Below, piece by piece: positions 8,008-16,615 of a stretch of DNA of 64,000 bases (position 1 is its first letter; every line of letters starts with the position of its first letter). A program made the position numbers and the translations under genes. Below the pieces are notes generated by a model. That model was not told the origin of the DNA, did no database searches, and worked only from the letters and a program-made list of their open reading frames with translations. Source of the stretch: an uncultured Oscillospiraceae bacterium (GTDB lineage: Bacteria; Bacillota; Clostridia; Oscillospirales; Ruminococcaceae); contig CANNTZ010000006.1 of assembly GCA_947522735.1 (NCBI GenBank), forward strand, positions 5,027 through 69,026, read 5' to 3'.

Positions 8008-9414
8008 TGGAATAAAACGCGAGAGCAGCAGCGCAACGCCACAGGAGACGGCGGAGCAGAGCGCCGGAACCAGCAGCCAGCGGCTCAGTCGCAGCCGCAC
8101 GCCGCTGACGCGAAGCAGCTTGCCAAGGCTGAGAGCGGCATTGAGCGCCGACCCGGAATAGATTATCATCACATACCCGGCAGTACCGGCGAAGGGCAGC
8201 AGCACAAGCACGAGCAGCGCGCGGAAAAACGCGTCGGCGGTGTTGAATTTGAGCGACGCCACCTGATGGCCGAGCGCCTTGAGCAGGCTGTCAACCACGA
8301 AATCGACGTAAAACAGCGGTATCACAGGCGAGAGAATGAATATGAAGCGCCCGGCCCCGGTGCCGGGATAGAGCAGCTCGCCGATGCGCCGCCCAAAGCA
8401 GGCAAAGACTCCGGAGGCAAGGATGGAATAGAGGAAAGTGGCGCGGAGCGCCTTGGCGGTCATTCCGGCGATGTGCCGCGGGTCGCCGGAGAGGTTGGCC
8501 TGAGCAACCTCCGGGACAAGCAGCAGCGCGAACGACGCGATGATTGACGACGGGAAAGCGAGCACCGGCAGCGCCATGCCCTTGACAAGACCGTACTGCG
8601 CGAGCGCGGCGGCTTGCGAAAGCCCATATAGCGCCAGCCCGCGCGGGATGAGCAGGTTTTCGACGGCGACGAGCGCCGAGCGGAGATATGCGCCGAGCGC
8701 AACCGGCACGGAAATCTTCAGGATGCTCCGCAGCAGCGCATGCGGTCGCAGCAGCGAGGGAGGCAGCCGGCAGCGGCGTTTGGCGGCGAGATAGGAGACG
8801 AGATAGAAGATAAAGGAGCACAGCTCCGAGGCGAGCGAGCCGAGAACAACGGCGCAGCAGGCGTGTTCGATATCTCCAGGGAGAACGGGCGTGATGAGCA
8901 CGGCGGCAACGGAGATGCGCGCAAGCTGTTCGAGAGCGTCGCCGGCGACAGAGCGCAGCGCCCTGCGGGCGGCGATGAAGTAGCCGCGCAGGCAGGCGCT
9001 CGAAGCGAGAAACGGCAACGACAGCGCAAAGGCTTTCAGCGAAAGCGCGGCGCGCAGGTCGCCGAGCAGACGTATGGCGATTGGCTCTGCAAGGAAAAAG
9101 AGGACGGCGGACGCCGCAAGGCTGTAGACAAGCGAGAGCGCAGCGCAGCAGGCGACTGCGCGAAAGGGGCGCCGTCCGCGGGCGCAGGCGGTCGAAACGG
9201 CCATGGTGACGGCAAAGCTCAGCCCGGATATGGAAAAGGTGACGGCAAAGCCGTACACCGACGTGACGAGCTGATACAGTCCGACGCCCTGTGGGCCAAG
9301 GCGGTTGGATATCCAGACGCCGAAAACGGTATCTATCAGCTTCAGGGCAAGTGTGGCTGCCGTGATGACGAGGGCGCTGAGAAAAAATTTCCGGCGCGGT
9401 GTGTTGGCGTTCGT
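7852..9414 (-). CDS. SpoVB/MurJ-like polysaccharide flippase (MATE superfamily), apparent ACG start
   Basis: 520 residues if read from the ACG at 9412-9414, the usual length for stage V sporulation protein B-like proteins. SpoVB/MurJ-type flippases move lipid-linked sugars across the membrane for cortex or wall synthesis. The N-terminal block (KFFLSALVITAATLALKLID, then SNRLGPQGVGLYQL) and about 12-14 membrane helices fit the family. No ATG, GTG or TTG lies upstream in this frame before a stop. GGAGG sits nine bases before the ACG, as though an original ATG had mutated. The first standard start is a GTG at 9258, which would remove 52 residues including the first helix. The 3' end is duplicated downstream. 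Confidence 0.85.
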   Translation of the reverse strand, partial: TNANTPRRKFFLSALVITAATLALKLIDTVFGVWISNRLGPQGVGLYQLVTSVYGFAVTFSISGLSFAVTMAVSTACARGRRPFRAVACCAALSLVYSLAASAVLFFLAEPIAIRLLGDLRAALSLKAFALSLPFLASSACLRGYFIAARRALRSVAGDALEQLARISVAAVLITPVLPGDIEHACCAVVLGSLASELCSFIFYLVSYLAAKRRCRLPPSLLRPHALLRSILKISVPVALGAYLRSALVAVENLLIPRGLALYGLSQAAALAQYGLVKGMALPVLAFPSSIIASFALLLVPEVAQANLSGDPRHIAGMTAKALRATFLYSILASGVFACFGRRIGELLYPGTGAGRFIFILSPVIPLFYVDFVVDSLLKALGHQVASLKFNTADAFFRALLVLVLLPFAGTAGYVMIIYSGSALNAALSLGKLLRVSGVRLRLSRWLLVPALCSAVSCGVALLLSRFIPQPLITLCLSIIFAAALYILLLYITHSITIDDIRWLMPSLSSCHNRTAENAG

Positions 9415-9609
9415 GGCGCGTCACCTCCGGGTTAGGTTTATAATGTATATGCGCCCGCGTCTCCGCCTATGCCGCCCGCCTTTGGACATAACAAGGCCTC
9501 CCGCAGCGCCGCCATGTCCGGACGGTATACAGGGGTGCGGGAGAGCTCAGCAAGGAGATGCTCCGGCCAAAAGCGGCCGGAAAGGCCGATCGAAAGCCGG
9601 CGTCCGCGG

Positions 9610-10437
9610 TCAGCCGTTTTTCTGCGCGTAGAGGAACTCCGAGACGCCCTTGTGCGCAAACAGCAGCACGCAGCTTGCGGTGTAATAGAGCAGCAGCACC
9701 GCAAGAAGCACGATATATCCGGCGGAAAGCTCCGACGCTGCGGCTGCGATAACATACAACGTCGCTCCGGCGCTGATCGCTGACCCGGCCGCAAACAGCC
9801 ACCGCACCTGCGTCACACCCATCACAAGACAGACGGACGCCACGAGATTTATGATGAGGGTAAAGAATGAAAAGGGACCGACGATTTGCGAGACGATTGT
9901 CATTACGACGTTCACTGCGGCGACGGTGAGAGTGATAGCTCGTCCCTGCGCGTAAAGGCGCTCGTGACGCTGCCTGTAAAGCTCAAATTCACGCGCCTTG
10001 TCCTCGGGCGGCTCGGGATCGAAGCGCCCGAAGCGCGGCTCCACGTCGTTTTGCGGCAGCGGGCGCCCGGAGGTGCTGGCGGAAAGGAGAGCCTCCAGCG
10101 CCTGAAGCGAGGTTATCGCGCCAAAATCGATATCGCGGACGGCTTCAAGCAGCGCAGCTTGCGCGGCAGCTTCCGCCTCGAGCCGCTCGCGATAGGCGTT
10201 CATCACCTGCTTTATCTTTTCCGGCTGGCGCTGCATTGTGCGTATCTCGTCGAGCGATAGTCCGGCGCGCCGCAGCCCGGCGGCGACCTTGAGCCGGGAG
10301 GCGTCGTTCGCGGAATAATCGCGGTAGACGCGCCCGTTGCTGCGCGTTGTTTTGGGCGAGATCAGCTTTTCCTCCTCGTAGTACCGGACGGTGCGCTCGG
10401 TCAACCCGGTCAGTGCGCAGACCTCTTTTATCTTCAT
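9610..10437 (-). CDS. MerR-family regulator with C-terminal membrane domain
   Basis: 275 residues. Residues 1-70 are a MerR DNA-binding domain: winged helix IKEVCALTGLTERTVRYYEEEKLI, then YRDYSANDASRLKVAAGLRRAGLSLDEI. A helical dimerisation stretch (about 75-110) follows. Residues 160-275 hold four hydrophobic segments (near 167-187, 193-205, 210-228 and 235-258), so the regulator appears membrane-bound. Where a normal MerR protein has a small effector-binding domain, this one has a membrane sensor, which is unusual. The promoter just upstream has the MerR signature of a 19-bp spacer with a dyad, so autoregulation is likely. No other clear target gene is adjacent; the SpoVB-like gene lies 195 bp downstream on the same strand. 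Confidence 0.85.
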   Translation of the reverse strand: MKIKEVCALTGLTERTVRYYEEEKLISPKTTRSNGRVYRDYSANDASRLKVAAGLRRAGLSLDEIRTMQRQPEKIKQVMNAYRERLEAEAAAQAALLEAVRDIDFGAITSLQALEALLSASTSGRPLPQNDVEPRFGRFDPEPPEDKAREFELYRQRHERLYAQGRAITLTVAAVNVVMTIVSQIVGPFSFFTLIINLVASVCLVMGVTQVRWLFAAGSAISAGATLYVIAAAASELSAGYIVLLAVLLLYYTASCVLLFAHKGVSEFLYAQKNG

Positions 10438-10469
10438 GTGTTCACGCTCCCTTGGCTTTTGTCGAGGCC

Positions 10470-10500
10470 ATTATAGCATCTTACGCGGCGTAAGTGTCAA
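10470..10500 (-). promoter_or_regulatory. MerR-type promoter with 19-bp spacer and operator dyad
   Basis: On the minus strand TTGACA (10495-10500) and TATAAT (10470-10475) are both perfect but separated by 19 bp instead of 17. The spacer holds the inverted repeat CTTACG-N3-CGTAAG (10480-10494). This is the classical architecture that MerR proteins activate by twisting DNA. It drives the MerR gene itself. Confidence 0.85.
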
Positions 10501-10528
10501 GCGTTTTTTGCAAAAAGACGTAAAAGGC

Positions 10529-11593
10529 TCAATTTTCTTCCGGGATGAGCATACGCGCGAGTAGCTGCGCCTGAAAGCGGTAGAGAAAATCGTTGGGGTG
10601 GTTGACGTTGTTGGTGGTGAGATCGATGAAGCGCTTGCGGGCGAGCAGCGCGCGGTGAAGCCCGGTCATATCGGCTACGGCGATGCCTCCTCCGAGAGAG
10701 GCGTCGGCGGCAAGGGCGTCCAGCGCCGCGCCGAAATACTGCTGGTTTCCCCAGAAGCGTGCGCGCGGGTCGTCTAAGAGGGGGTTTGGCAGCGTCGTTG
10801 CGACAAGGATGAACTCGCAGTCAGGAAATGCGGAGCGGGTGTTCACGATTACGCGCCGTATGTTCGCGGAGAACCGCTCCGGAGTCTTGGCGCCGTCGTT
10901 CATGCCAAAGGCGACTATAAGCAGGCCGGGCGAGTGGGGAAGCACGTTCTCGGCAAGAGTGTCCACTGCCCAGGTTGATTCCATGCCTCCGACGGAGGGG
11001 TTGAAGTAACGGATATCGCCGCCGTAAAAGCGGAGCAGCTCATCGTAGAGCAGCACGCCGTAATCGGGCTGATAGGGCGGGATGTCGAGATCGCCCGTTG
11101 CGTTGGCGCGCGCGGATATGCTGTCTCCGAACAGCACGAGGTTGAGGGGAAGCTTTTCGCGCAGCGCCGCGACTGTCTTTGGCAGCAGCGCGCCCGCATA
11201 CCGCGGACGCATACCCTCCCAATCGTTGACGCATTCGTAATCGACTCTTATCTGGTGCTGATGGAAGAACGGTCCCTCGAAAAAGAGGGCGTAGCCGGTG
11301 CGGGTGGGAAAGGTGTGGTTCGGGATGGGCTGCGGGGGATAGAGCATCTCCTGCGGAAACGCAAAGATGCGCGAATACTGCGTCAGCACAAGCTCGCGGC
11401 CGTCGAGCGTCCAGTCGAGCCCCTCCTTATATTGTATCGTGCCGGTGCTGTCTGTGACGGAGAGTATACGGGTGGGCTTATAGAGCAGCGGCGCACGGGC
11501 GTTTCCCTCGCCGTCGAGCAGCATCGTCAGGTGCTCGTCGTATACGGCGTCTGTCTCCCAAAGGGGACGCATGAGCTTTTCTCTTTCAAGCAT
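10529..11593 (-). CDS. SGNH/GDSL-family hydrolase with N-terminal beta domain
   Basis: 354 residues. Residues 1-140 look like a beta-sandwich accessory domain. The SGNH esterase core follows: block I FGDSIS near 156 with the nucleophile Ser, block II glycine in SVGGM near 200, block III GMNDG near 231, and the Asp/His pair in NHPNDF near 335. Such two-domain SGNH enzymes often remove acetyl groups from glycans. No signal peptide is visible, so it is probably cytosolic. It lies 12 bp downstream of the epimerase gene in the same operon and is divergent from a beta-galactosidase, which suggests carbohydrate processing. The start follows GAGAGG. Confidence 0.87.
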   Translation of the reverse strand: MLEREKLMRPLWETDAVYDEHLTMLLDGEGNARAPLLYKPTRILSVTDSTGTIQYKEGLDWTLDGRELVLTQYSRIFAFPQEMLYPPQPIPNHTFPTRTGYALFFEGPFFHQHQIRVDYECVNDWEGMRPRYAGALLPKTVAALREKLPLNLVLFGDSISARANATGDLDIPPYQPDYGVLLYDELLRFYGGDIRYFNPSVGGMESTWAVDTLAENVLPHSPGLLIVAFGMNDGAKTPERFSANIRRVIVNTRSAFPDCEFILVATTLPNPLLDDPRARFWGNQQYFGAALDALAADASLGGGIAVADMTGLHRALLARKRFIDLTTNNVNHPNDFLYRFQAQLLARMLIPEEN

Positions 11594-11605
11594 GGCTTCG
11601 GCCTC

Positions 11606-12607
11606 TCATTCGTTTGCAGGTATGCGGTAATTTCTGAGTGCGAGCGAGCGCTCGATGAGCTCGTCCTCCCAACTGATACAGTCGGAGTTCGGGATGCGTC
11701 CCTCGCGGTCGAGCGCTTCGAGCACGCGGGTCATGCCCTCGCGCAGTCCTATCTTCGGGCGGAACTCGGGGATATCGCGGAAGATTTTTTCGCAGGAATA
11801 GTAGTCGTTGAAGGCGAACTCGTCAAAGCAGATTTGGAAGCGCGGCAGATCGATGGCGGCGAGGGTATCAAGCGGTATGCCGATCATCGGAACCTCGCGT
11901 CCGATGATCTCCATCGCGGTGCGGTGGTAGGCGTCAAACTGGACGTAATCGTCGCGCACAAGGTTGTATGCCTGTCCGATGCAGCGCTCGTGCTCGAGCG
12001 CGCCGACAAAGCCGTAGGCGGCGTCGTCAACGTGAAGGAACTGGTGGATGGCCTTGCCGTCTCCGCTGACGAGTATCGGCTTGCCCTTACGGATGCGGTC
12101 GAGCCAGGAGTAGTCCCATGCTATCTGTCGAAGCAGACCAAGCTTGTCGCCGTAGGTGGTGGAGGGGCGGATTATGACAGCCGGAAAGCCGTTCCGATAG
12201 TATTCGCGCAGAAAAACGCGCTCGGCGGCAAGCTTGTTTTTGCCGTATTCGGTGAAGGCGCGCTGCGGGTGATTCTCGGTCACCGGCAGCCAGTCGTAGT
12301 CCACGCCGTAGGTGCAGGTGGTGGAGCAAAAGACGAAGTGTCCGGCGCCGCTGAAGGCGCGGATGTCGCTCTCGGCGTCCTCCGCTGTGTAGCAGAGCAT
12401 GTCGATGACGCCCTCGAAGTGTTCGGCCTGCATGGCGCGCTCAAAGGCTTCGCGGTCATAGCGGTCGCCGGTCATCTGGCGCACGCCCTCCGGCAGGGCT
12501 CCGCTGAGTCCACGGTTGAAGCAGGTCACCTCATGGCCGCGCTCAAGCAGCACGCGCACGATGCTCGTGCTGATGTTTCCGGTGCCTCCAATCACTGCAA
12601 CTCTCAT
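11606..12607 (-). CDS. NAD-dependent epimerase/dehydratase family protein
   Basis: 333 residues from the ATG at 12607, chosen because AGGAGAG lies about eight bases upstream; the frame is open 14 codons further but without a ribosome site. The Rossmann motif GGTGNIS (near residue 7), followed by the FNRG dinucleotide-binding end, shows an extended short-chain dehydrogenase fold. The YGKNK at the active-site position (Tyr-x-x-x-Lys) supports catalysis. It resembles atypical SDRs related to NAD-dependent epimerases acting on nucleotide sugars; the substrate is unknown. First gene of an operon with the SGNH hydrolase, transcribed divergently from the GH2 gene. Confidence 0.87.
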   Translation of the reverse strand: MRVAVIGGTGNISTSIVRVLLERGHEVTCFNRGLSGALPEGVRQMTGDRYDREAFERAMQAEHFEGVIDMLCYTAEDAESDIRAFSGAGHFVFCSTTCTYGVDYDWLPVTENHPQRAFTEYGKNKLAAERVFLREYYRNGFPAVIIRPSTTYGDKLGLLRQIAWDYSWLDRIRKGKPILVSGDGKAIHQFLHVDDAAYGFVGALEHERCIGQAYNLVRDDYVQFDAYHRTAMEIIGREVPMIGIPLDTLAAIDLPRFQICFDEFAFNDYYSCEKIFRDIPEFRPKIGLREGMTRVLEALDREGRIPNSDCISWEDELIERSLALRNYRIPANE

Positions 12608-12710
12608 GGTATTTCTCTCCTTATTATATAATCGGTATACTTTAATCATATTGTAATATAAATCCCGGCGCGACGCAATAGGCGGGAGAAAAGAAAAACG
12701 CTTTTCCCAC

Positions 12711-12739
12711 TTTACATTTGATATGCCATATGTTAGAAT
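12711..12739 (+). promoter_or_regulatory. sigma-A-type promoter of the GH2 gene
   Basis: TTTACA (12711-12716) and TAGAAT (12734-12739) are 17 bp apart and about 63 bp before the beta-galactosidase start. The site lies in the region shared with the divergent epimerase operon. Confidence 0.6.
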
Positions 12740-12802
12740 TAGTTGGATATATCACATTCTGCAACCCGATCATCAATGAGCTAAGCTCAGGAGGAATTAA
12801 AC

Positions 12803-15800
12803 ATGGCAATCAATATATGGGAAAACCCGAACGCACTGGAGGAGCGCCGCGAAAAGCCGCGCGCATGGTACATTCCGTACAGCGACACGGGCTCGGCGCT
12901 TGCCGGAATAAAGGGGCGCTCCGACCGCTACCGTCTGCTTAACGGCGACTGGAGCTTCTGCTACTACGATGACATGCACGACATACCGGAGGATTTCTTC
13001 GCCTGCGACTGCGACGAGGCCGACTGGGACACGATCCCCGTGCCGTCCAACTGGCAGATGTTCGGATACGACGTTCCGGCCTACGTCAACGTCACCTATC
13101 CGATACCCTGTGACCCGCCGTATGTCCCGGACGAGAACCCCGCCGGACTTTACCGCACGCATTTCCGCCTGCCCGAGCGCTGGCGTGGAAAGCGGATATA
13201 TATAAACTTTGAGGGTGTCAACTCTTTCATGGAGCTGTATGTCAACGGCCGCTATGTGGGCTATACCAAGGGCACGCATCTGCCCTCGGAGTTCGACCTC
13301 ACCGACTACCTGTGCGAGGGAGAGAACCTGCTGGCGGCGAAGGTGCTCAAGTGGTGCGATGGCTCCTATATCGAGGATCAGGACTTCTACCGTCTCTCCG
13401 GCATTTTCCGCGACGTCTATCTCATCGCGCGCGAGCCGGAGCACGTCCGCGACGCCTTCATCAGGACTGTGGACTGCGGCGATAAATGGACGCTGACCGC
13501 CGCGCTCGAAACGACCGCTGCGCTCGACGTCACGGCGACGCTCTACGATCCGGAGAATAAGCCTGTCGCGGTAAGGCGCGTTGCGGCAAACAAAACCGCA
13601 ACCGTTTCCTTTGACGTATACGGCGCACGCCTTTGGAGCTCCGAGATGCCCAACGTCTACCGCCTGACGCTGGAGACAGGCGGCGAGATCATCGCTTTCC
13701 AGACGGGCTTCCGCACCGTCGAGCTCTCCGGAAGGGACGGCCTGCTCATCAACGGTCGGCAGGTCAAGCTCAAGGGCGTCAACCGCCACGATACAAATCC
13801 CGACCTCGGACATTACACGCCGGTCGAGGCGATGAAGCGCGATCTTGACCAGATGAAGCGACACAACATCAACGCGATACGCACCTCGCACTATCCCAAC
13901 ACGCCGGAATTTTTGCAGCTTTGCGACCGCTACGGCTTCTACGTCGTGGACGAGTGCGACCTTGAGAGCCACGGCATGGAATTTACCGACGCTCCCGCCG
14001 GTCTCGCCAACTCGCCGGAATGGCGGCGCGCCTATCTTGACAGGATTGAACGGACCCTTGAACGCGACAAGAATCACCCGTCGGTCATAATGTGGTCTCT
14101 CGGCAATGAGTCCTCCATGGGCAGCAACCATCTTGCGATGGGCGAATACGTCAAGGCGCGCGACGCCTCACGTATCCTCCACTATGAGGGTGCGTGTCGC
14201 GGCGAATATTCCAAGGCGTTCCGTGAGTCCGGAAGCGATGCGGACGGACGTTATCTCGACGGCGGGATTCCTGCAAGCGACAATGAGATATTCGACCTCA
14301 TAAGCCGCATGTATCCTTCGGTGGAGGAGATAGTCAGCTACGCCGAGGGCGACGCTGAGACGACGCGTCCGCTGTTCCTCTGCGAATATTCCCATGCGAT
14401 GGGCGTGGGACCAGGCGACCTCAAGGACTATTGGGACGCCATCTATTCCCACCCGAAGCTTATAGGAGGCTGCGTCTGGGAGTGGGCGGATCACTCCGTC
14501 AGGATGTGCGACGAAGAGGGCCGCGAGTTCTTTGTCTACGGCGGCTACTTTGGCGAACAGCCCAACGACGGCAATTTCTGTGTGGACGGCCTCTGCTCCC
14601 CCGACCGCGTCCCCAGCTCCGGACTGCTTGAATACAAGAAGATAATCCAGCCGGTCCGCGTGACCGATGCCGGCGACGGCGCCGTCACAGTCGAGAACCT
14701 CTACGATTTTGTGACGCTCGAGGGGCTTGACATGAGCTGGAAAATCAGCCGCGACGGTGAGGAATATGCGCGCGGCTTCGTCGGTGCGCTGGATATCGCC
14801 CCGCACGAGAGCAGGACGATTAAGCTTGATTATACCCTGCCTGCAAGCGATTGCGCAAAATATTTCCTGGACGTGAGCTTTAAGCAGCGCCGCGATACGC
14901 CGTGGGCAAGTGCGGGCTACGAGGTCGCCTGCGAACAGTTGGCGCTGCCGGTGAAATTTGTTCCGGCGGTGCGCGTCTCCAACGGAGAGAACGCGCTCGA
15001 AGCCGTCTGCGGCGACCGCTATGTCGAGATCCGCGGCGAAAACTTCAGCTATATATTCGACAAGGCGCACGGCTCCTTCGAGAGCATCTCGATGAACGGC
15101 CGAGAGTTCCTTGCCGCCGCGCCTAAGCTGAGCGTTTGGCGCGCGCCCATCGACAACGACCGCCACGACGTTGACAAAATGCGCGAAAAATGGCTGGATC
15201 GATGCTTCACAAAGGTCTACGGCTGCGAGGTGGAGGCGGACGCGAAGGAGATCAGGCTCACCGTCAGCGCCGCACACGGCGGAAAGGTCTACAAGCCGGC
15301 GCTGCGCTGCACGATAGTCTACACCGTGCGTGCGGACGGCGAGATCGGGGTGGATATCTCCGCGTGTGTTCGCGAGGATATACCGGCGCTTCCAAGGTTC
15401 GGTATGGAGTTTGCCGTCGCGGGCTGCGACACCCTCGATTATTTTGCGCGCGGACCGCACGAGAATTACATCGATCTTGTCCATGCGGCTCGCTTCGACC
15501 GCTATCACACCACCGTGGACGCGCAGTATGTGCCGTATATCTTCCCGCAGGAGTGCGGCAACCACACCGGCGCGGACTGGGTCGCCGTCAGCGACATGAT
15601 GGGCCGCGGCATCATCTTCAAGGGCGACGGCTTCGATTTCAGCGCCCTGCACTACACTGCCGAGGAGCTTGACCGCGCAAAATATACCACCGAGCTTGTC
15701 CGCCGCGATGAGGCGATAGTTCACATCGACTACCGCCAGAACGGCATAGGCTCCCATAGCTGCGGTCCGGAGCTGAGCGAGAAATACACCCTTAACGACA

Positions 15801-15880
15801 AGCACATCGACTTTGCCTTCTCGCTGCGCCCGATATTCACCGAAAACGTCCCGGTCGAGCTGGAGGGCCGGGTGAGATAG
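12803..15880 (+). CDS. lacZ: beta-galactosidase, glycoside hydrolase family 2 (LacZ type)
   Basis: 1025 residues, matching the five-domain LacZ architecture: sugar-binding jelly roll (about 40-215), two immunoglobulin-like domains around the TIM barrel (about 310-600), and a C-terminal beta-sandwich small-chain domain (about 740-1015). The acid/base is Glu436 in SLGNESS and the nucleophile Glu528 in LCEYSHAMG. The segment after the nucleophile reads GVGPG where GNGPG is common. Also visible: GVNRHDTNPDLGH and WEWADHS. No signal peptide is present, so it is intracellular and would cleave imported beta-galactosides, but no transporter gene is nearby. AGGAGG precedes the ATG. It is divergent from the epimerase/SGNH operon. 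Confidence 0.95.
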   Translation: MAINIWENPNALEERREKPRAWYIPYSDTGSALAGIKGRSDRYRLLNGDWSFCYYDDMHDIPEDFFACDCDEADWDTIPVPSNWQMFGYDVPAYVNVTYPIPCDPPYVPDENPAGLYRTHFRLPERWRGKRIYINFEGVNSFMELYVNGRYVGYTKGTHLPSEFDLTDYLCEGENLLAAKVLKWCDGSYIEDQDFYRLSGIFRDVYLIAREPEHVRDAFIRTVDCGDKWTLTAALETTAALDVTATLYDPENKPVAVRRVAANKTATVSFDVYGARLWSSEMPNVYRLTLETGGEIIAFQTGFRTVELSGRDGLLINGRQVKLKGVNRHDTNPDLGHYTPVEAMKRDLDQMKRHNINAIRTSHYPNTPEFLQLCDRYGFYVVDECDLESHGMEFTDAPAGLANSPEWRRAYLDRIERTLERDKNHPSVIMWSLGNESSMGSNHLAMGEYVKARDASRILHYEGACRGEYSKAFRESGSDADGRYLDGGIPASDNEIFDLISRMYPSVEEIVSYAEGDAETTRPLFLCEYSHAMGVGPGDLKDYWDAIYSHPKLIGGCVWEWADHSVRMCDEEGREFFVYGGYFGEQPNDGNFCVDGLCSPDRVPSSGLLEYKKIIQPVRVTDAGDGAVTVENLYDFVTLEGLDMSWKISRDGEEYARGFVGALDIAPHESRTIKLDYTLPASDCAKYFLDVSFKQRRDTPWASAGYEVACEQLALPVKFVPAVRVSNGENALEAVCGDRYVEIRGENFSYIFDKAHGSFESISMNGREFLAAAPKLSVWRAPIDNDRHDVDKMREKWLDRCFTKVYGCEVEADAKEIRLTVSAAHGGKVYKPALRCTIVYTVRADGEIGVDISACVREDIPALPRFGMEFAVAGCDTLDYFARGPHENYIDLVHAARFDRYHTTVDAQYVPYIFPQECGNHTGADWVAVSDMMGRGIIFKGDGFDFSALHYTAEELDRAKYTTELVRRDEAIVHIDYRQNGIGSHSCGPELSEKYTLNDKHIDFAFSLRPIFTENVPVELEGRVR

Positions 15881-15944
15881 CGGCGGGAGCAAGCTTGGAG
15901 CGCAGGCGACGGAATATATTTTTTAAAAACCGACATAATATTTA

Positions 15945-15973
15945 TTGACTTTTTTGCAGGAATATTGTATCAT
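15945..15973 (+). promoter_or_regulatory. sigma-A-type promoter of the DUF1292 gene
   Basis: TTGACT (15945-15950) and TATCAT (15968-15973) are 17 bp apart. The position rules out translation starts upstream of about 15980 and supports the start at 16014. Confidence 0.6.
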
Positions 15974-16013
15974 ATATTCAATGATAAAAGATAAGCTTGA
16001 AAGGATATCTGTT

Positions 16014-16337
16014 ATGGCTGAAGATAAAGACATGGAATACGGGCCGGATCTGCTCACCCTCGTCGACGAGGAGGGCGTCGAGCACGAGTTTGAGGTGGTG
16101 GACACTCTCGACAAGGACGACGAGACCTATTATGCGCTTGTGCCGGTCATGGATGAGAGCAATGTGGGCGACGTTGACGGCGAGCTGGTGATACTCAAGG
16201 TCGTCGAGGAGGACGGCGAGGAATTTCTCGAGGCCATCGAGGACGACGACGAGTTCGACGATATCTCCGACATCTTCATGGAGCGCCTTGAGGAGCTCTA
16301 CGATTTTGAGGAAGAGGACGAAAAAGCGGACGAGTAA
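16014..16337 (+). CDS. DUF1292 family acidic protein
   Basis: 107 residues, very rich in Asp and Glu. The pattern LVDEEGVEHEFEVVDT, then YYALVPV, then VILKVVEEDGEE is the DUF1292 family, which is widespread in Bacillota and of unknown function. The start at 16014 follows AAAGGA by about nine bases; an in-frame ATG at 15981 falls almost on the predicted transcription start. The protein is small, soluble and lacks catalytic motifs. A structured RNA resembling 6S RNA follows directly. Confidence 0.88.
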   Translation: MAEDKDMEYGPDLLTLVDEEGVEHEFEVVDTLDKDDETYYALVPVMDESNVGDVDGELVILKVVEEDGEEFLEAIEDDDEFDDISDIFMERLEELYDFEEEDEKADE

Positions 16338-16340
16338 GTC

Positions 16341-16538
16341 CCGGTAAAACAGTTGGCTTCCTGCTTTGTTCGAGAATTTTTGCTCACATTTTTAATCCTC
16401 TAAGTAGTTGAATAGGGATTCGGTTCTCGCTGCGGATTGCAGACCTTCCCGCCTTATGGCCGAAGAAGGGAGCGCGAAACAGCAAGGCTGTCTTACCCGT
16501 CCTTGTTGATGACAGGGGTTCTAACTGGAGCTTTTCGG
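16341..16538 (+). ncRNA. ssrS: 6S RNA candidate
   Basis: A 198-nt non-coding stretch with a 6S-like layout. Closing stem: CCG/CGG, AAAA/TTTT, CAGTT/AACTG and CCTG/CAGG pair across its two ends (16350-16354 with 16523-16527). A long internal region follows with small hairpins on both sides: CTGC/GCAG at 16430-16442 and ACAGC/GCTGT at 16479-16491. An end hairpin runs from CTTCCC at 16445 to GAAGGG at 16470. An alternative helix AATCC/GGATT spans 16394-16420. Length and shape fit 6S RNA, which binds housekeeping RNA polymerase. I see no clear promoter just upstream, so it may be processed from a longer transcript. Another structured RNA remains possible. Confidence 0.6.
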
Positions 16539-16559
16539 CAAAGCGGGGTTATACAAATT

Positions 16560-16591
16560 AAGCCGTTTCATTGCAGGTGAAACGGCTTTTT
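16560..16591 (+). terminator. rho-independent terminator after the 6S-like RNA
   Basis: AAGCCGTTTCA pairs with TGAAACGGCTT and is followed by a T-run. It separates the RNA from the tcdA gene. Confidence 0.85.
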
Positions 16592-16615
16592 GCATTGTAT
16601 ATAAAGGGTGATATC

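Noticed and set aside
14168..15892. A 574-codon open frame on the minus strand
   Set aside because: Antisense of the GH2 gene, with no start site or motif.
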